Source: Gemmatimonadaceae bacterium
GTDB taxonomy: Bacteria > Gemmatimonadota > Gemmatimonadetes > Gemmatimonadales > Gemmatimonadaceae
DNA: 6,713 bases
Assembly: GCA_019689955.1 (NCBI GenBank)
Contig: JADGGM010000171.1
Location: 1-6,713 of the forward strand
Direction: 5' to 3'
How positions within the stretch are numbered: position 1 is the stretch's first letter; every line of letters starts with the position of its first letter. A program made the position numbers and the translations under genes. Positions 1-6,331 of this stretch are shown here, piece after piece. Below the pieces are notes generated by a model. The model searched no databases and had not been told where the DNA came from. It was given only the letters and a program-made list of their open reading frames with translations.

Positions 1-84
1 GCCGCCGCCGCGCCGCTGTCCCTGGGGCTGAGCGGCCCCCGCGGCCCCCGCTGCCCCCGCGTCGTTTTGCTGGTTCTCTGCCAT
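1..84 (-). CDS. rpsE: Small-subunit protein uS5 (S5), N-terminal 28 codons only (3' part outside window)
   Basis: An ATG at 84, one base after the rplR stop and 7 nt after a GGAG (92-95), opens a frame that runs to the window edge without a stop. It reads MAENQQNDAGAAG..., then QPQGQRRGGG, a low-complexity leader of the sort found before the S5 core in many bacteria. No S5 core residue is visible. The name rests on its place after rplR, as in nearly all spc operons, and on the leader's character. S5 shapes the mRNA entry site and decoding fidelity on the 30S subunit. Confidence 0.85.
   Translation of the reverse strand, partial: MAENQQNDAGAAGAAGAAQPQGQRRGGG
34..60. repeat. Three tandem 9-nt units in the rpsE leader
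   Basis: On the coding strand three consecutive 9-nt units GCGGGGGC[A/C] encode AGA-AGA-AGA; only the last base of the first unit differs. Such very GC-rich in-frame microsatellites can change copy number by slippage without breaking the gene. Confidence 0.75.
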
Positions 85-85
85 G

Positions 86-445
86 TTAGAACTCCAACCC
101 GCCTTCGCGGGCGCCGTCGGCCACCGCCTTCACGCGGCCGTGGTACTTGTACCCCGCACGATCGAATACGACGCGAGTGATCCCGGCCGCCTTCGCACGC
201 TCCGCCACCGCTTTCCCCACCGCGGCCGAGCGCTCGGCCTTCTTCCCCTCGCCGACCATGAGATCGCTCACCGTCAGCAGCGTGCGCCGCGACACGTCGT
301 CGACGATCTGCGCGTAGATGTGCTTGAGCGAGCGGTACACGACGAGACGCGGACGCTCCGGCGTCCCTTCCACCTTCTTCCGCACCCGCAGGTGCCGGCG
401 GTAGCGCTTCTCCGCGCGCGTCTTGGGCTTGTGTATCGGCTTCAT
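86..445 (-). CDS. rplR: Large-subunit protein uL18 (L18)
   Basis: The product is a 119-residue protein that, with L5 and 5S rRNA, builds the 50S central protuberance. The basic N-terminus (residues 1-26, with [16 protein letters not shown]) is the 5S rRNA-binding arm. [19 protein letters not shown] and the C-terminal [28 protein letters not shown] are diagnostic. Length is normal. The start is 3 nt after the rplF stop, with GGAGG in the last codons of rplF 10 nt upstream. The TAA stop is 1 nt before the rpsE ATG. Nothing is unusual. Confidence 0.98.
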   Translation of the reverse strand: MKPIHKPKTRAEKRYRRHLRVRKKVEGTPERPRLVVYRSLKHIYAQIVDDVSRRTLLTVSDLMVGEGKKAERSAAVGKAVAERAKAAGITRVVFDRAGYKYHGRVKAVADGAREGGLEF

Positions 446-448
446 CGC

Positions 449-988
449 TTACTTGCCTCCCGCCTTGCCGGCCTTCCGCCGGATTTGCTCGCCCGCGTAC
501 TTGATCCCCTTCCCCTTGTACGGCTCGGGGGGGCGCAGGTTACGGATCTCCGCCGCCACCTGCCCGACGATCTCCTTGTCCGCCCCCTCGATCACCACGG
601 TCGTGGGCTGCGGCGCCGTGAGCTTGATCCCCGCGGGCGCACGGTACTCCACCGGGTGCGAGAAGCCGAGCGCGAGCTGCAACCCGTACGGCCGGGGCTC
701 GGCCTTGTACCCCACCCCCGTGATCTCGAGCTGCTTCTGGAACCCCTTCGTCACCCCTTCGACCATGTTGGCCACGAGGGTGCGCGTGAGCCCGTGCAGC
801 GCCTTGTGCTCCTCCTCGTCCGAGGGGCGCGTCACCACGATCTTCTCGCCTTCCACCGCCACGCGCATCGCGGGATGGATGCGGCGCGCGAGCTCCCCCT
901 TTGGGCCCTTCACCGTGACTGTCTGCCCGTCCACCGTCACCGTGACGTTCTTCGGCAGCGGGACCGGCTTCTTACCGATTCGCGACAT
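449..988 (-). CDS. rplF: Large-subunit protein uL6 (L6)
   Basis: The product is a 179-residue 50S protein next to the factor-binding site and sarcin-ricin loop. It has two L6 repeats: the first begins MSRIGKKPVPLPKNVTV and includes VKGPKGELAR, and the second carries VGYKAEPRPYGLQLALGFSHPVEY. The C-terminal PPEPYKGKGIKYAGE with IRRKAGKAG is the family signature that contacts 23S rRNA. Length is typical. The start is 13 nt after the rpsH stop, with AGGAG overlapping that stop. A GGAGG near its own 3' end (456-460) serves rplR. Confidence 0.98.
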   Translation of the reverse strand: MSRIGKKPVPLPKNVTVTVDGQTVTVKGPKGELARRIHPAMRVAVEGEKIVVTRPSDEEEHKALHGLTRTLVANMVEGVTKGFQKQLEITGVGYKAEPRPYGLQLALGFSHPVEYRAPAGIKLTAPQPTTVVIEGADKEIVGQVAAEIRNLRPPEPYKGKGIKYAGEQIRRKAGKAGGK

Positions 989-1001
989 GGGTTCCGCGCT
1001 C

Positions 1002-1403
1002 CTACCAGACCACCGCGAGGAGCTCGCCCCCGGTGCGCGCGTGCCGCGCCTGCCGGTCGGTCATGAGCCCCTGCGACGTGCTGAGAATCGCCATGCCGAG
1101 CCCGTTGCGGACGCGGGGGATGTCCTTCACCCCGACGTACTTCCGGAGCCCGGGCGTCGAGACCCGGCGCAGCTCGCGGATCACCGGCTGGTCCCCCGCG
1201 GCGTAGCGCAGGTAGACGCGGATGATCTTCCGCCCGTCCTCGGTCTCGAGCGTCTTGTAGTCCTTGATGTAGTTGTTCTCGAGCAGGAGGCGTGCGATCT
1301 CCTCCTTGAGCTTCGAGGCCGGGATGTCGACGCGGCGGTGCCGCGACCCGCAGGCATTGCGGATCCGCGTCAGCATGTCGGCGATGGGATCGGTCATGCT
1401 CAT
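1002..1403 (-). CDS. rpsH: Small-subunit protein uS8 (S8)
   Basis: The product is a 133-residue primary 16S rRNA-binding protein (helix 21) of the 30S platform. It is also the translational repressor of the spc operon in E. coli. MTDPIADMLTRIRNA opens the protein, followed by the central IKDYKTLETEDGRKIIRVYL. The C-terminal signature GLGMAILSTSQGLMTDRQAR ends in TGGELLAVVW, with the STSQG RNA-contact motif intact. Met1 (1403) is chosen over Met3 (1397) because GAGGA at 1414-1418 is 10 nt from Met1 and 16 from Met3; the difference is two residues. The TAG stop is part of the GGAG site for rplF. Confidence 0.98.
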   Translation of the reverse strand: MSMTDPIADMLTRIRNACGSRHRRVDIPASKLKEEIARLLLENNYIKDYKTLETEDGRKIIRVYLRYAAGDQPVIRELRRVSTPGLRKYVGVKDIPRVRNGLGMAILSTSQGLMTDRQARHARTGGELLAVVW

Positions 1404-1421
1404 GAAATCGTGGTCCTCGTG

Positions 1422-1450
1422 TCCTATCGTATCCGTATGGACGCTTAGGA
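1422..1450 (-). other. Imperfect inverted repeat in the rpsN-rpsH spacer (possible mRNA hairpin)
   Basis: The 61-nt spacer 1404-1464 is the longest gap in the window and locally poorer in GC. Its transcript can form UCCUA (1450-1446) with UAGGA (1426-1422), then across an internal loop GUCC (1442-1439) with GGAU (1434-1431), around an AUAC loop. That is a 5-bp plus 4-bp structure, including one G-U pair. There is no U-run after it, so it is not a Rho-independent terminator. It could be a regulatory or processing site, or chance. Confidence 0.35.
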
Positions 1451-1464
1451 ACGGCGCCCGGCGC

Positions 1465-1650
1465 TCACCAGCTCGCCTTGCGCACGCCTGGGATCATCCC
1501 CGAGAGCGAGAGCTCCCGGAAGCAGATCCGGCAGAGCCCGAACTTGCGCAGGTACGCGCGCGAGCGTCCGCAGCGCTGGCAGCGGTTGTGCTGCCGCACC
1601 TGGAACTTGGGCTTCCGCTTGCTCTTCTCGATCATGGCTTTACGGGCCAT
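1465..1650 (-). CDS. rpsN: Small-subunit protein uS14, zinc-binding type (S14 type Z)
   Basis: The product is a 61-residue protein of the 30S head, the length of the short zinc-ribbon form and not the ~100-residue zinc-free form. Four cysteines in two CxxC pairs, Cys24/Cys27 and Cys40/Cys43 (CQRC and CRIC), should bind one zinc ion. The C-terminus [18 protein letters not shown] is the invariant S14 end. The frame runs open upstream to 1956 inside rplE, but [16 protein letters not shown] is the standard N-terminus, so the start is set at 1650. The Shine-Dalgarno is weak (GAGAGAG). It lies 32 nt after rplE and 61 nt before rpsH, the loosest spacing in the window. Both S14 types exist in bacteria; a zinc-free paralogue elsewhere cannot be judged. 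Confidence 0.97.
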   Translation of the reverse strand: MARKAMIEKSKRKPKFQVRQHNRCQRCGRSRAYLRKFGLCRICFRELSLSGMIPGVRKASW

Positions 1651-1659
1651 TCTGCAATC

Positions 1660-1673
1660 TCTCTCGTCAGAGA
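1660..1673 (-). other. Possible small hairpin overlapping the rpsN ribosome-binding region
   Basis: In the 32-nt rplE-rpsN spacer the transcript would read UCUCU-GACG-AGAGA, a 5-bp stem with a 4-nt loop. The 3' arm is part of the only purine-rich (GAGAGAG) stretch upstream of the S14 ATG, so folding would compete with initiation. The stem is short and A/U-containing, so it may be chance. Confidence 0.3.
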
Positions 1674-1682
1674 AGTGGGTGA

Positions 1683-2357
1683 CTACCGCCGCGCACCGGC
1701 CTCGTCGCCGCGGAACGGCATGCCGAGCTCGCGGAGCAGCGCGAACGCCTGGTCGTCGCGATCGGTGCTGGTCACGAACGTCAGGTCGAGCCCGTGCACC
1801 TGCTCCACGCGATCGTAGTTGATCTCCGGAAAGATCACCTGTTCCTTGAGGCCGAGCGAGTAGTTCCCCCGCCCGTCGAAGGAGCGCGTGCCGAGCCCGC
1901 GGAAGTCGCGGATGCGCGGGATCGCGACCGAGATGAACCGGTCGAGGAACTCCCACATCCGCGCCCCGCGCAGCGTGACGCTCGCGCCGATCTCCTGCCC
2001 CTGCCGGAGCCCGAAGTTCGAGATCGACTTCTTCGCCCGGGTCCGCACGGGGTGCTGCCCGGTGATGAGCTCCAGCTCTTCGACGATCCCATCGAGGAGC
2101 TTGGGCTGCTTCACCGCCTCCCCCAGGCCGACGTTGAGCACGATCTTCGTGAGCTTCGGGATCTCGTGCACGTTCTTGAGGCCGAACTGCTGCTGCAGCC
2201 GTCCGCGGACGGTCTGCTCGTAGTAGACCTTGAGGCGCGGCGTGGGCGCCGGGATCCCGACCCCCGCGTGCTCGCGCTTGGGGGCCGGGGCGCGCTCGGC
2301 GCCCGCCGCGCCCCCCTTCTTCCCGTCCTGCTGCTTCTTCGCCTTGGTCGTCGCCAT
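1683..2357 (-). CDS. rplE: Large-subunit protein uL5 (L5), with a ~40-residue N-terminal extension
   Basis: The product is a 224-residue 50S central-protuberance protein that binds 5S rRNA and contacts P-site tRNA. The core starts at about residue 42 ([18 protein letters not shown]), followed by [15 protein letters not shown], the [34 protein letters not shown] block, and the C-terminal [15 protein letters not shown] and [11 protein letters not shown]. Usual L5 has about 180 residues. The extra N-terminal segment is Lys/Ala/Gly/Pro-rich and looks disordered. It contains no further ATG, GTG or TTG codon in frame before the core, so the ATG at 2357 is effectively forced. A GAGGA site lies about 9 nt upstream, in the 14-nt spacer after rplX. 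A few residues (GDEAGARR) trail the normal C-terminus. Confidence 0.97.
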   Translation of the reverse strand: MATTKAKKQQDGKKGGAAGAERAPAPKREHAGVGIPAPTPRLKVYYEQTVRGRLQQQFGLKNVHEIPKLTKIVLNVGLGEAVKQPKLLDGIVEELELITGQHPVRTRAKKSISNFGLRQGQEIGASVTLRGARMWEFLDRFISVAIPRIRDFRGLGTRSFDGRGNYSLGLKEQVIFPEINYDRVEQVHGLDLTFVTSTDRDDQAFALLRELGMPFRGDEAGARR

Positions 2358-2371
2358 CGCTCAGTCCTCGC

Positions 2372-2776
2372 TCAGCGCGCGCGCGGGATCGCGTCCCCGC
2401 TCTTCACGCTGATGCGCTCCTTCGTGCCATCCTCATCCACCCGGGTGCGCACGCGCGTGGCCTGCCCCCCCTTCGGGTCGATGAGCATGACGTTCGAGTG
2501 GTGGATCGGCGCCGGGAAGTCGATGATCCCGCTCTGCTCCTCGGCGGTCCGCGCCTTCCGATGCCGCTTCACGATGTTCACGCCCTCCACGACGACGCGC
2601 CCCGTCTTGGGGTAGACGCGGAGGATCTTCCCCTCCTTCCCCTTGTCGTCGCCGCGCATCACGCGCACCGTGTCGCCCTTGCGCACCGGCATCGACACGC
2701 GCTCGGCGTTCCGCGCGTGGCGCGCCCGATTCTTGGCTTTCGCGCGCCGCGTGGCGCGATAGGTCAGTCGTCGCAT
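2372..2776 (-). CDS. rplX: Large-subunit protein uL24 (L24), with a basic 28-residue N-terminal extension
   Basis: The product is a 134-residue assembly-initiator protein of the 50S subunit that binds the 5' end of 23S rRNA. The KOW domain is at about residues 31-64 ([20 protein letters not shown], then [14 protein letters not shown]). The bacterial C-terminal features [14 protein letters not shown] and GQATRVRTR follow. Typical bacterial L24 has about 100-110 residues and would begin near Met29. The upstream Met1 is preferred because a perfect GGAGG (2786-2790) sits 9 nt before it, the codon lies just 1 nt after the rplN stop, and no comparably good site precedes Met29. Residues 1-28 are very rich in Arg, Lys and Ala. 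The join to MPVRKGD resembles archaeal L24 more than usual bacterial L24. If the start is wrong, the protein begins at 2692. Confidence 0.95.
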   Translation of the reverse strand: MRRLTYRATRRAKAKNRARHARNAERVSMPVRKGDTVRVMRGDDKGKEGKILRVYPKTGRVVVEGVNIVKRHRKARTAEEQSGIIDFPAPIHHSNVMLIDPKGGQATRVRTRVDEDGTKERISVKSGDAIPRAR

Positions 2777-2777
2777 G

Positions 2778-3146
2778 TCAGAGCACCTCCGGGGCGAGCG
2801 AGACGATCTTCATGAACCGCTTCTCGCGCAGCTCGCGCGCCACCGGCCCGAAGATACGCGTCGCCCGCGGCTCCCCGGCCTCGTTGATGATCACGACGGC
2901 GTTCTCGTCGAACTTGATGTAGCTCCCGTCCTTCCGCCGCGTCTCCTTCACCGTCCGCACCACCACGGCCCGCGCGACGTCCGACTTCTTCACCGTGCCG
3001 TTCGGGAGGGCATCCTTCACGGCCACGATGACCGTGTCCCCGAGCCCCGCGTAGCGGCGCTTCGTCCCCCCCAGCACGCGGATCACGAGCGCCTTCTTCG
3101 CGCCCGAGTTGTCCGCAACCTTGACGACGGACTCCTGTTGGATCAT
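2778..3146 (-). CDS. rplN: Large-subunit protein uL14 (L14)
   Basis: The product is a 122-residue, highly conserved 50S protein that forms intersubunit bridges with L19 and is the docking site for the silencing factor Rsf[25 protein letters not shown], the loop region [15 protein letters not shown] and the C-terminal block from [10 protein letters not shown] through [11 protein letters not shown] to [11 protein letters not shown] are all canonical, and length is exactly typical. A perfect GGGAGG site directly after the rpsQ stop lies 6 nt before the ATG. In E. coli this is the first gene of the spc operon with its own promoter; here the 12-nt spacer has no room for one, so it is probably read from the S10 transcript. 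Confidence 0.99.
   Translation of the reverse strand: MIQQESVVKVADNSGAKKALVIRVLGGTKRRYAGLGDTVIVAVKDALPNGTVKKSDVARAVVVRTVKETRRKDGSYIKFDENAVVIINEAGEPRATRIFGPVARELREKRFMKIVSLAPEVL
2786..2790 (-). promoter_or_regulatory. Shine-Dalgarno of rplX, inside the rplN coding end
   Basis: The coding strand reads GGAGG followed by TG, 9 nt before the ATG at 2776. It supports the long form of L24. It is located in the last codons of rplN, implying translational coupling between L14 and L24. Confidence 0.8.
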
Positions 3147-3158
3147 GGCGAGCCTCCC

Positions 3159-3443
3159 TCACCGCGCGCGTTCGACGATCTCGACCACGCGCCACCGCTT
3201 GTCCTTCGAGAGCGGGCGGGTCTCCATGATGCGCACGCGGTCGCCGGTCTTCGCGCCGTTGTCCTCGCTGTGCGCTTTCACGCGCTTCGTGCGCGTGACC
3301 ATCTTGCCGTACAACGGATGCTGGAAGCGACGCTCGATCGCCACCACCACCGTCTTCTGCATCTTGTCGCTCACCACGATCCCCACGCGCGTCTTCCGCG
3401 CGCGGCGCTTCGTGGAGCTCTCGGGTCTCACCGTTTCGCCCAT
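3159..3443 (-). CDS. rpsQ: Small-subunit protein uS17 (S17)
   Basis: The product is a 94-residue OB-fold protein that binds 16S rRNA helices 7 and 11 early in 30S assembly. [34 protein letters not shown] and the C-terminal block with [18 protein letters not shown] are diagnostic. The frame is open up to a GTG at 3455, but that codon overlaps the GAGGAG Shine-Dalgarno (3455-3460). The ATG at 3443 lies 11 nt after that site and is preferred. The N-terminus before RKTR is about 15 residues of polar, basic sequence, somewhat longer than in E. coli. It is the last gene of the S10 operon in E. coli; here rplN follows after 12 nt. Confidence 0.96.
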   Translation of the reverse strand: MGETVRPESSTKRRARKTRVGIVVSDKMQKTVVVAIERRFQHPLYGKMVTRTKRVKAHSEDNGAKTGDRVRIMETRPLSKDKRWRVVEIVERAR

Positions 3444-3454
3444 GGTCCTCGTCA

Positions 3455-3460
3455 CTCCTC
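3455..3460 (-). promoter_or_regulatory. Shine-Dalgarno of rpsQ
   Basis: The coding strand reads GAGGAG, 2 nt after the rpmC stop and 11 nt before the ATG at 3443. It overlaps the first base of the alternative GTG codon, which argues against that upstream start. A second GAGGA lies 3446-3450 but is too close to the ATG to be the main site. Confidence 0.65.
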
Positions 3461-3461
3461 G

Positions 3462-3684
3462 CTAGCGGGCCGCCGTGGTGTTCGCAGCGGCCGCCTCGGT
3501 CTTCGTGGCCAGCTCCCGCTCGCGAAGAATCGTCTTCATCCGCGCAATGTCCTTCCGGATCACCCGAAAGCGCAGCGGATCCTCGAGGGTCTCGGTCGCG
3601 CTCCGGAACCGCAGGCGAAACCGCTCCTCCTCCAACTCCGCGATCCGGCTCCGGATCTCGTCGTTCGTCAGCTCGCGAATCTCG

Positions 3685-3695
<11 letters not shown>
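3462..3695 (-). CDS. rpmC: Large-subunit protein uL29 (L29)
   Basis: The product is a 77-residue two-helix 50S protein beside L23 at the tunnel exit. [14 protein letters not shown] opens helix 1. Helix 2 contains [23 protein letters not shown], matching the family R-x-[IV]-[RK]-[RK]-[DE]-IAR-[IM]-T motif. The frame is open to a GTG at 3713, but that GTG directly abuts a perfect AGGAGG (3705-3710). The ATG at 3695, 9 nt downstream of that site, gives the standard L29 N-terminus and is chosen. The gene overlaps rplP by 11 nt. The last roughly 14 residues form an Ala/Thr-rich tail beyond the usual end of the protein. Confidence 0.96.
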
Positions 3696-4113
<418 letters not shown>

Positions 4114-4128
4114 TGATCGCGCTCTCCC

Positions 4129-4791
4129 TTACGAGCCGGTGGAGTAGGTGCTCCCACGACGCGCCCCGGAGGGCTCCTCGCCGTGGAAGATCCACACCTT
4201 CACGCCGATCGTGCCGAAGGTCGTCTTGGCGGTCGAGGTAGCGTAGTCGATCTTCGCGCGGAGCGTGTGCAGCGGCACCCGCCCCTCGTGGTACCCCTCG
4301 ACACGCGCGATCTCCGCGCCGCCGAGCCGGCCACCACACTTGATCTTGATCCCCTGCGCCCCCATCCGCATCGCGCTCTGCACCGCCCGCTTCATCGCGC
4401 GACGGAACGAGATGCGCTGCGCCAACTGGTGCGCGATCTGATCGGCCACGAGCTGCGCATCCAGCTCGGGACGCTTGATCTCCTCGACGTTGATCCCGAC
4501 TTCCTTCCCGGTGAGCTGCGCGAGCTCGTCGCGCAGCTTGTCCACCTCGGCGCCCTTCTTCCCGATCACCACGCCGGGGCGCCCGGTGTGAATCGTGACC
4601 ACGACCTTCCCGGGCTTCCGCTCGATGGTGATGTCCGAGATCGCCGCGTGCCCGAGCCGGGCCTTGAGGTACTTCCGCAGCAGCTCGTCTTCCTTGAGCA
4701 GCGCCGGGAACTCCCGGTTCGCGTACCAGCGCGACCGATGGTCACGCGTCACGCCCAGCCGGAAGCCGATCGGATTCGTCTTCTGTCCCAT
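4129..4791 (-). CDS. rpsC: Small-subunit protein uS3 (S3)
   Basis: The product is a 220-residue 30S head protein that forms part of the mRNA entry channel with S4 and S5. It starts [13 protein letters not shown], the invariant S3 N-terminus. A type II KH domain holds the GKKG loop at residues 77-80 within [14 protein letters not shown]. The C-terminal domain has [26 protein letters not shown] and the [10 protein letters not shown] strand, all canonical. Length is within the usual 205-235 range. The ATG overlaps the rplV stop by one base, with an AAGGAAGG Shine-Dalgarno close upstream. The C-terminus after WIFHGEE is a short Gly/Ser/Thr-rich tail. Confidence 0.98.
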   Translation of the reverse strand: MGQKTNPIGFRLGVTRDHRSRWYANREFPALLKEDELLRKYLKARLGHAAISDITIERKPGKVVVTIHTGRPGVVIGKKGAEVDKLRDELAQLTGKEVGINVEEIKRPELDAQLVADQIAHQLAQRISFRRAMKRAVQSAMRMGAQGIKIKCGGRLGGAEIARVEGYHEGRVPLHTLRAKIDYATSTAKTTFGTIGVKVWIFHGEEPSGARRGSTYSTGS

Positions 4792-5153
4792 TAGCGACCT
4801 TCCTTTTCGGCGACCACGATCTCCACGTGGCTCGTCCGCTTGAGGATCGGCGTCCCACGGCCCATCGCGGCCGGCATGTAGCGCTTGAGCTTCGGCCCCT
4901 CGTTGATCACCGCGTGCTTCACGTACAGCCGGTCGGTGTCGAGCGGCTCGTTCTTCTCCCGCGCCTGGTACTCGGCGTTGGCGATCGCCGACTTGAGCAC
5001 CTTCTCGATCTGCTTCGCGGCGTGCTTCTTCGAGAACGAGAGCAGCGCCAGCGCGTCGCTCACGTTCAGCCCGCGAATCTGATCGATCACCAGCCGCATC
5101 TTGTACGGCGACTGGCGCGTGGTGCGCTGAATGGCGCGCACGTCACCCGGCAT
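4791..5153 (-). CDS. rplV: Large-subunit protein uL22 (L22)
   Basis: The product is a 120-residue 50S protein that binds all 23S rRNA domains and, with L4, forms the exit-tunnel constriction through a beta-hairpin. The N-terminal [15 protein letters not shown] segment matches the family SPRKxRLV...IRG motif. [23 protein letters not shown] and the hairpin region from [22 protein letters not shown] to SHVEIVV follow in the expected order. A strong GGGAGG Shine-Dalgarno lies in the end of rpsS, about 9 nt before the ATG. The stop codon TAA overlaps the rpsC ATG by one base (TAATG), a classic coupling arrangement. No macrolide-resistance-type deletion in the hairpin is obvious by eye. Confidence 0.97.
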   Translation of the reverse strand: MPGDVRAIQRTTRQSPYKMRLVIDQIRGLNVSDALALLSFSKKHAAKQIEKVLKSAIANAEYQAREKNEPLDTDRLYVKHAVINEGPKLKRYMPAAMGRGTPILKRTSHVEIVVAEKEGR

Positions 5154-5155
5154 GG

Positions 5156-5476
5156 TTACTTGCCTCCCTTGGCCTGGGCCGGCGCGGGCGCCGGGGCCGC
5201 CTTCTTGTCGGCCGCCTTGTTCCCGCTGTGCCCGCGGAAGAGCCGCGTGGGCGCGAACTCGCCGAGCTTGTGCCCCACCATGTTCTCGGTCACGTACACG
5301 GGGATGAACTTGTTCCCGTTGTGCACCGCAAACGTGTGCCCCACGAACTCCGGCGTCACGGTGCTCGCCCGCGACCAGGTCTTCACGACCCGCTTCTCGT
5401 TCCGCTCGTTCATCGCCCGTACCTTCTTGCGGAGCGACTCATGTACGAACGGACCCTTCTTGATGCTTCTCGCCAT
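5156..5476 (-). CDS. rpsS: Small-subunit protein uS19 (S19), with Ala/Pro/Lys C-terminal tail
   Basis: The product is a 106-residue protein of the 30S head that pairs with S13 and contacts bridge elements; its C-terminal tail extends towards the tRNA sites. [11 protein letters not shown] at the N-terminus and the block [19 protein letters not shown] with LGEFAPTR (residues 52-78) are diagnostic. Typical bacterial S19 has about 90-95 residues. The excess here is a low-complexity tail from about residue 87, with an APAPAPA run and a GGK end. It starts at ATG, 21 nt after rplB, with only a weak purine-rich AGAGA stretch upstream, the poorest ribosome-binding site in this half of the cluster. Its TAA stop is separated from rplV by 2 nt. 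Confidence 0.97.
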   Translation of the reverse strand: MARSIKKGPFVHESLRKKVRAMNERNEKRVVKTWSRASTVTPEFVGHTFAVHNGNKFIPVYVTENMVGHKLGEFAPTRLFRGHSGNKAADKKAAPAPAPAQAKGGK

Positions 5477-5497
5477 GATCGGATCTCTGAGTTCGGC

Positions 5498-6328
5498 TTA
5501 CTGCGTGGCCTTGCCGCGCTTCCGACCGCGCACAATGAGACGCTGCGACGACTTCTTGGTGTTCCGGGTCTTCACCCCTTCCTTCTTCCCCCACGGGCTC
5601 ACCACGTTCCGGCCGCCGCGCGTGCGGCCGCCGTGCGGGTGATCGACGGGGTTCATCACCTCACCGCGCACGCGCGGACGGCGCCCCTTCCACCGCGAGA
5701 CCCCGGCCTTCCCCCACGAGAGCAGCTCGTGCTCGGCGTTCCCCACCTCGCCGATGGTCGCGAGGCAGTTGCCGTGCACCATTCGCACTTCGGTCGAGCC
5801 GAGGCGGAGGGTGACGTAGTCCCCTTCCTTCGCCACCACCTGCGCCGACGTCCCGGCCGAGCGGGCGAGCTGCCCCCCCTTCCCGATGGTCAGCTCCACG
5901 TTGTGCACGGCGGTGCCGAGCGGCACTTCCTTGAGCGGGAGCGCGTTCCCGAGCCGGATGTCCGAGCCCGGGCCGGAGATCACGGTGTCGCCCACCGCGA
6001 GCCCCTTGGGGTGCAGGATGTAGCGCTTCTCCCCGTCGGCGTACTCCACGAGCGCGATGCGCGCCGAGCGGTTGGGATCGTACTCGATCTCCTTCACCGT
6101 CGCGGGAACGCCGAACTTGTTCCGCTTGAAGTCGATGATCCGGTACTTCCGCTTGTGTCCGCCGCCACGCCGCCGCATGGAGATGTGGCCGTGGTTGTCG
6201 CGCCCCCCACTCTTCTTGAGCGGCTCGACGAGCGACTTCTCCGGGTAATCGCGCGTGATCTCGGCATAGTCCGACACCGAGCGGAAGCGCGTCCCCTTCG
6301 TCATTGGCTTGAACTGGCGAATGCCCAT
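5498..6328 (-). CDS. rplB: Large-subunit protein uL2 (L2), with an altered peptidyl-transferase-proximal motif
   Basis: The product is a 276-residue 50S protein, the normal length, needed for subunit association and the peptidyl-transferase centre. Family landmarks are clear: an N-terminal [16 protein letters not shown] region, the [22 protein letters not shown] block (about 42-63), the OB/SH3-like core containing [15 protein letters not shown], and [15 protein letters not shown]. Near the C-terminus is [10 protein letters not shown] (225-234), with His230 matching the conserved active-site-proximal histidine (His229 of E. coli). Two things are unusual by comparison with the family as I know it. 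The residue after RG is Glu (Glu223) where small residues or Thr are normal. The GEG of the usual DHPHGGGEGR is absent, so the sequence passes straight from HPHGG to RTRGGR. The frame is intact on both sides, so a sequencing frameshift does not explain this. The gene starts 3 nt after rplW, with a GAGGG site in the rplW end. Confidence 0.98.
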   Translation of the reverse strand: MGIRQFKPMTKGTRFRSVSDYAEITRDYPEKSLVEPLKKSGGRDNHGHISMRRRGGGHKRKYRIIDFKRNKFGVPATVKEIEYDPNRSARIALVEYADGEKRYILHPKGLAVGDTVISGPGSDIRLGNALPLKEVPLGTAVHNVELTIGKGGQLARSAGTSAQVVAKEGDYVTLRLGSTEVRMVHGNCLATIGEVGNAEHELLSWGKAGVSRWKGRRPRVRGEVMNPVDHPHGGRTRGGRNVVSPWGKKEGVKTRNTKKSSQRLIVRGRKRGKATQ

Positions 6329-6331
6329 CGA

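Noticed and set aside
1427..1434. A TACGAT-like -10 element in the rpsN-rpsH spacer
   Set aside because: It matches the -10 consensus only partly and has no convincing -35 at proper spacing, so an internal promoter is not supported.
83..1448. Long plus-strand open frames (83-1066, 423-1448) opposite rplR, rplF and rpsH
   Set aside because: They are antisense to highly conserved ribosomal genes, have Arg/Leu/His/Pro-biased composition typical of high-GC shadows, and match no family.
1451..1464. GC-rich palindromic stretch (GGCGCC and GCGC) after the rpsN stop as a terminator
   Set aside because: The stem is at most about 4 bp with a 3-nt loop and no U-run follows; co-directional genes continue at once.
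1465..1956. A 163-residue version of S14 starting inside rplE
   Set aside because: The first 102 residues are an out-of-frame read of rplE; the standard S14 N-terminus starts at 1650.
2764..3195. 143-residue minus-strand frame overlapping rplN
   Set aside because: An out-of-frame shadow of the unmistakable L14 gene, with no family signature.
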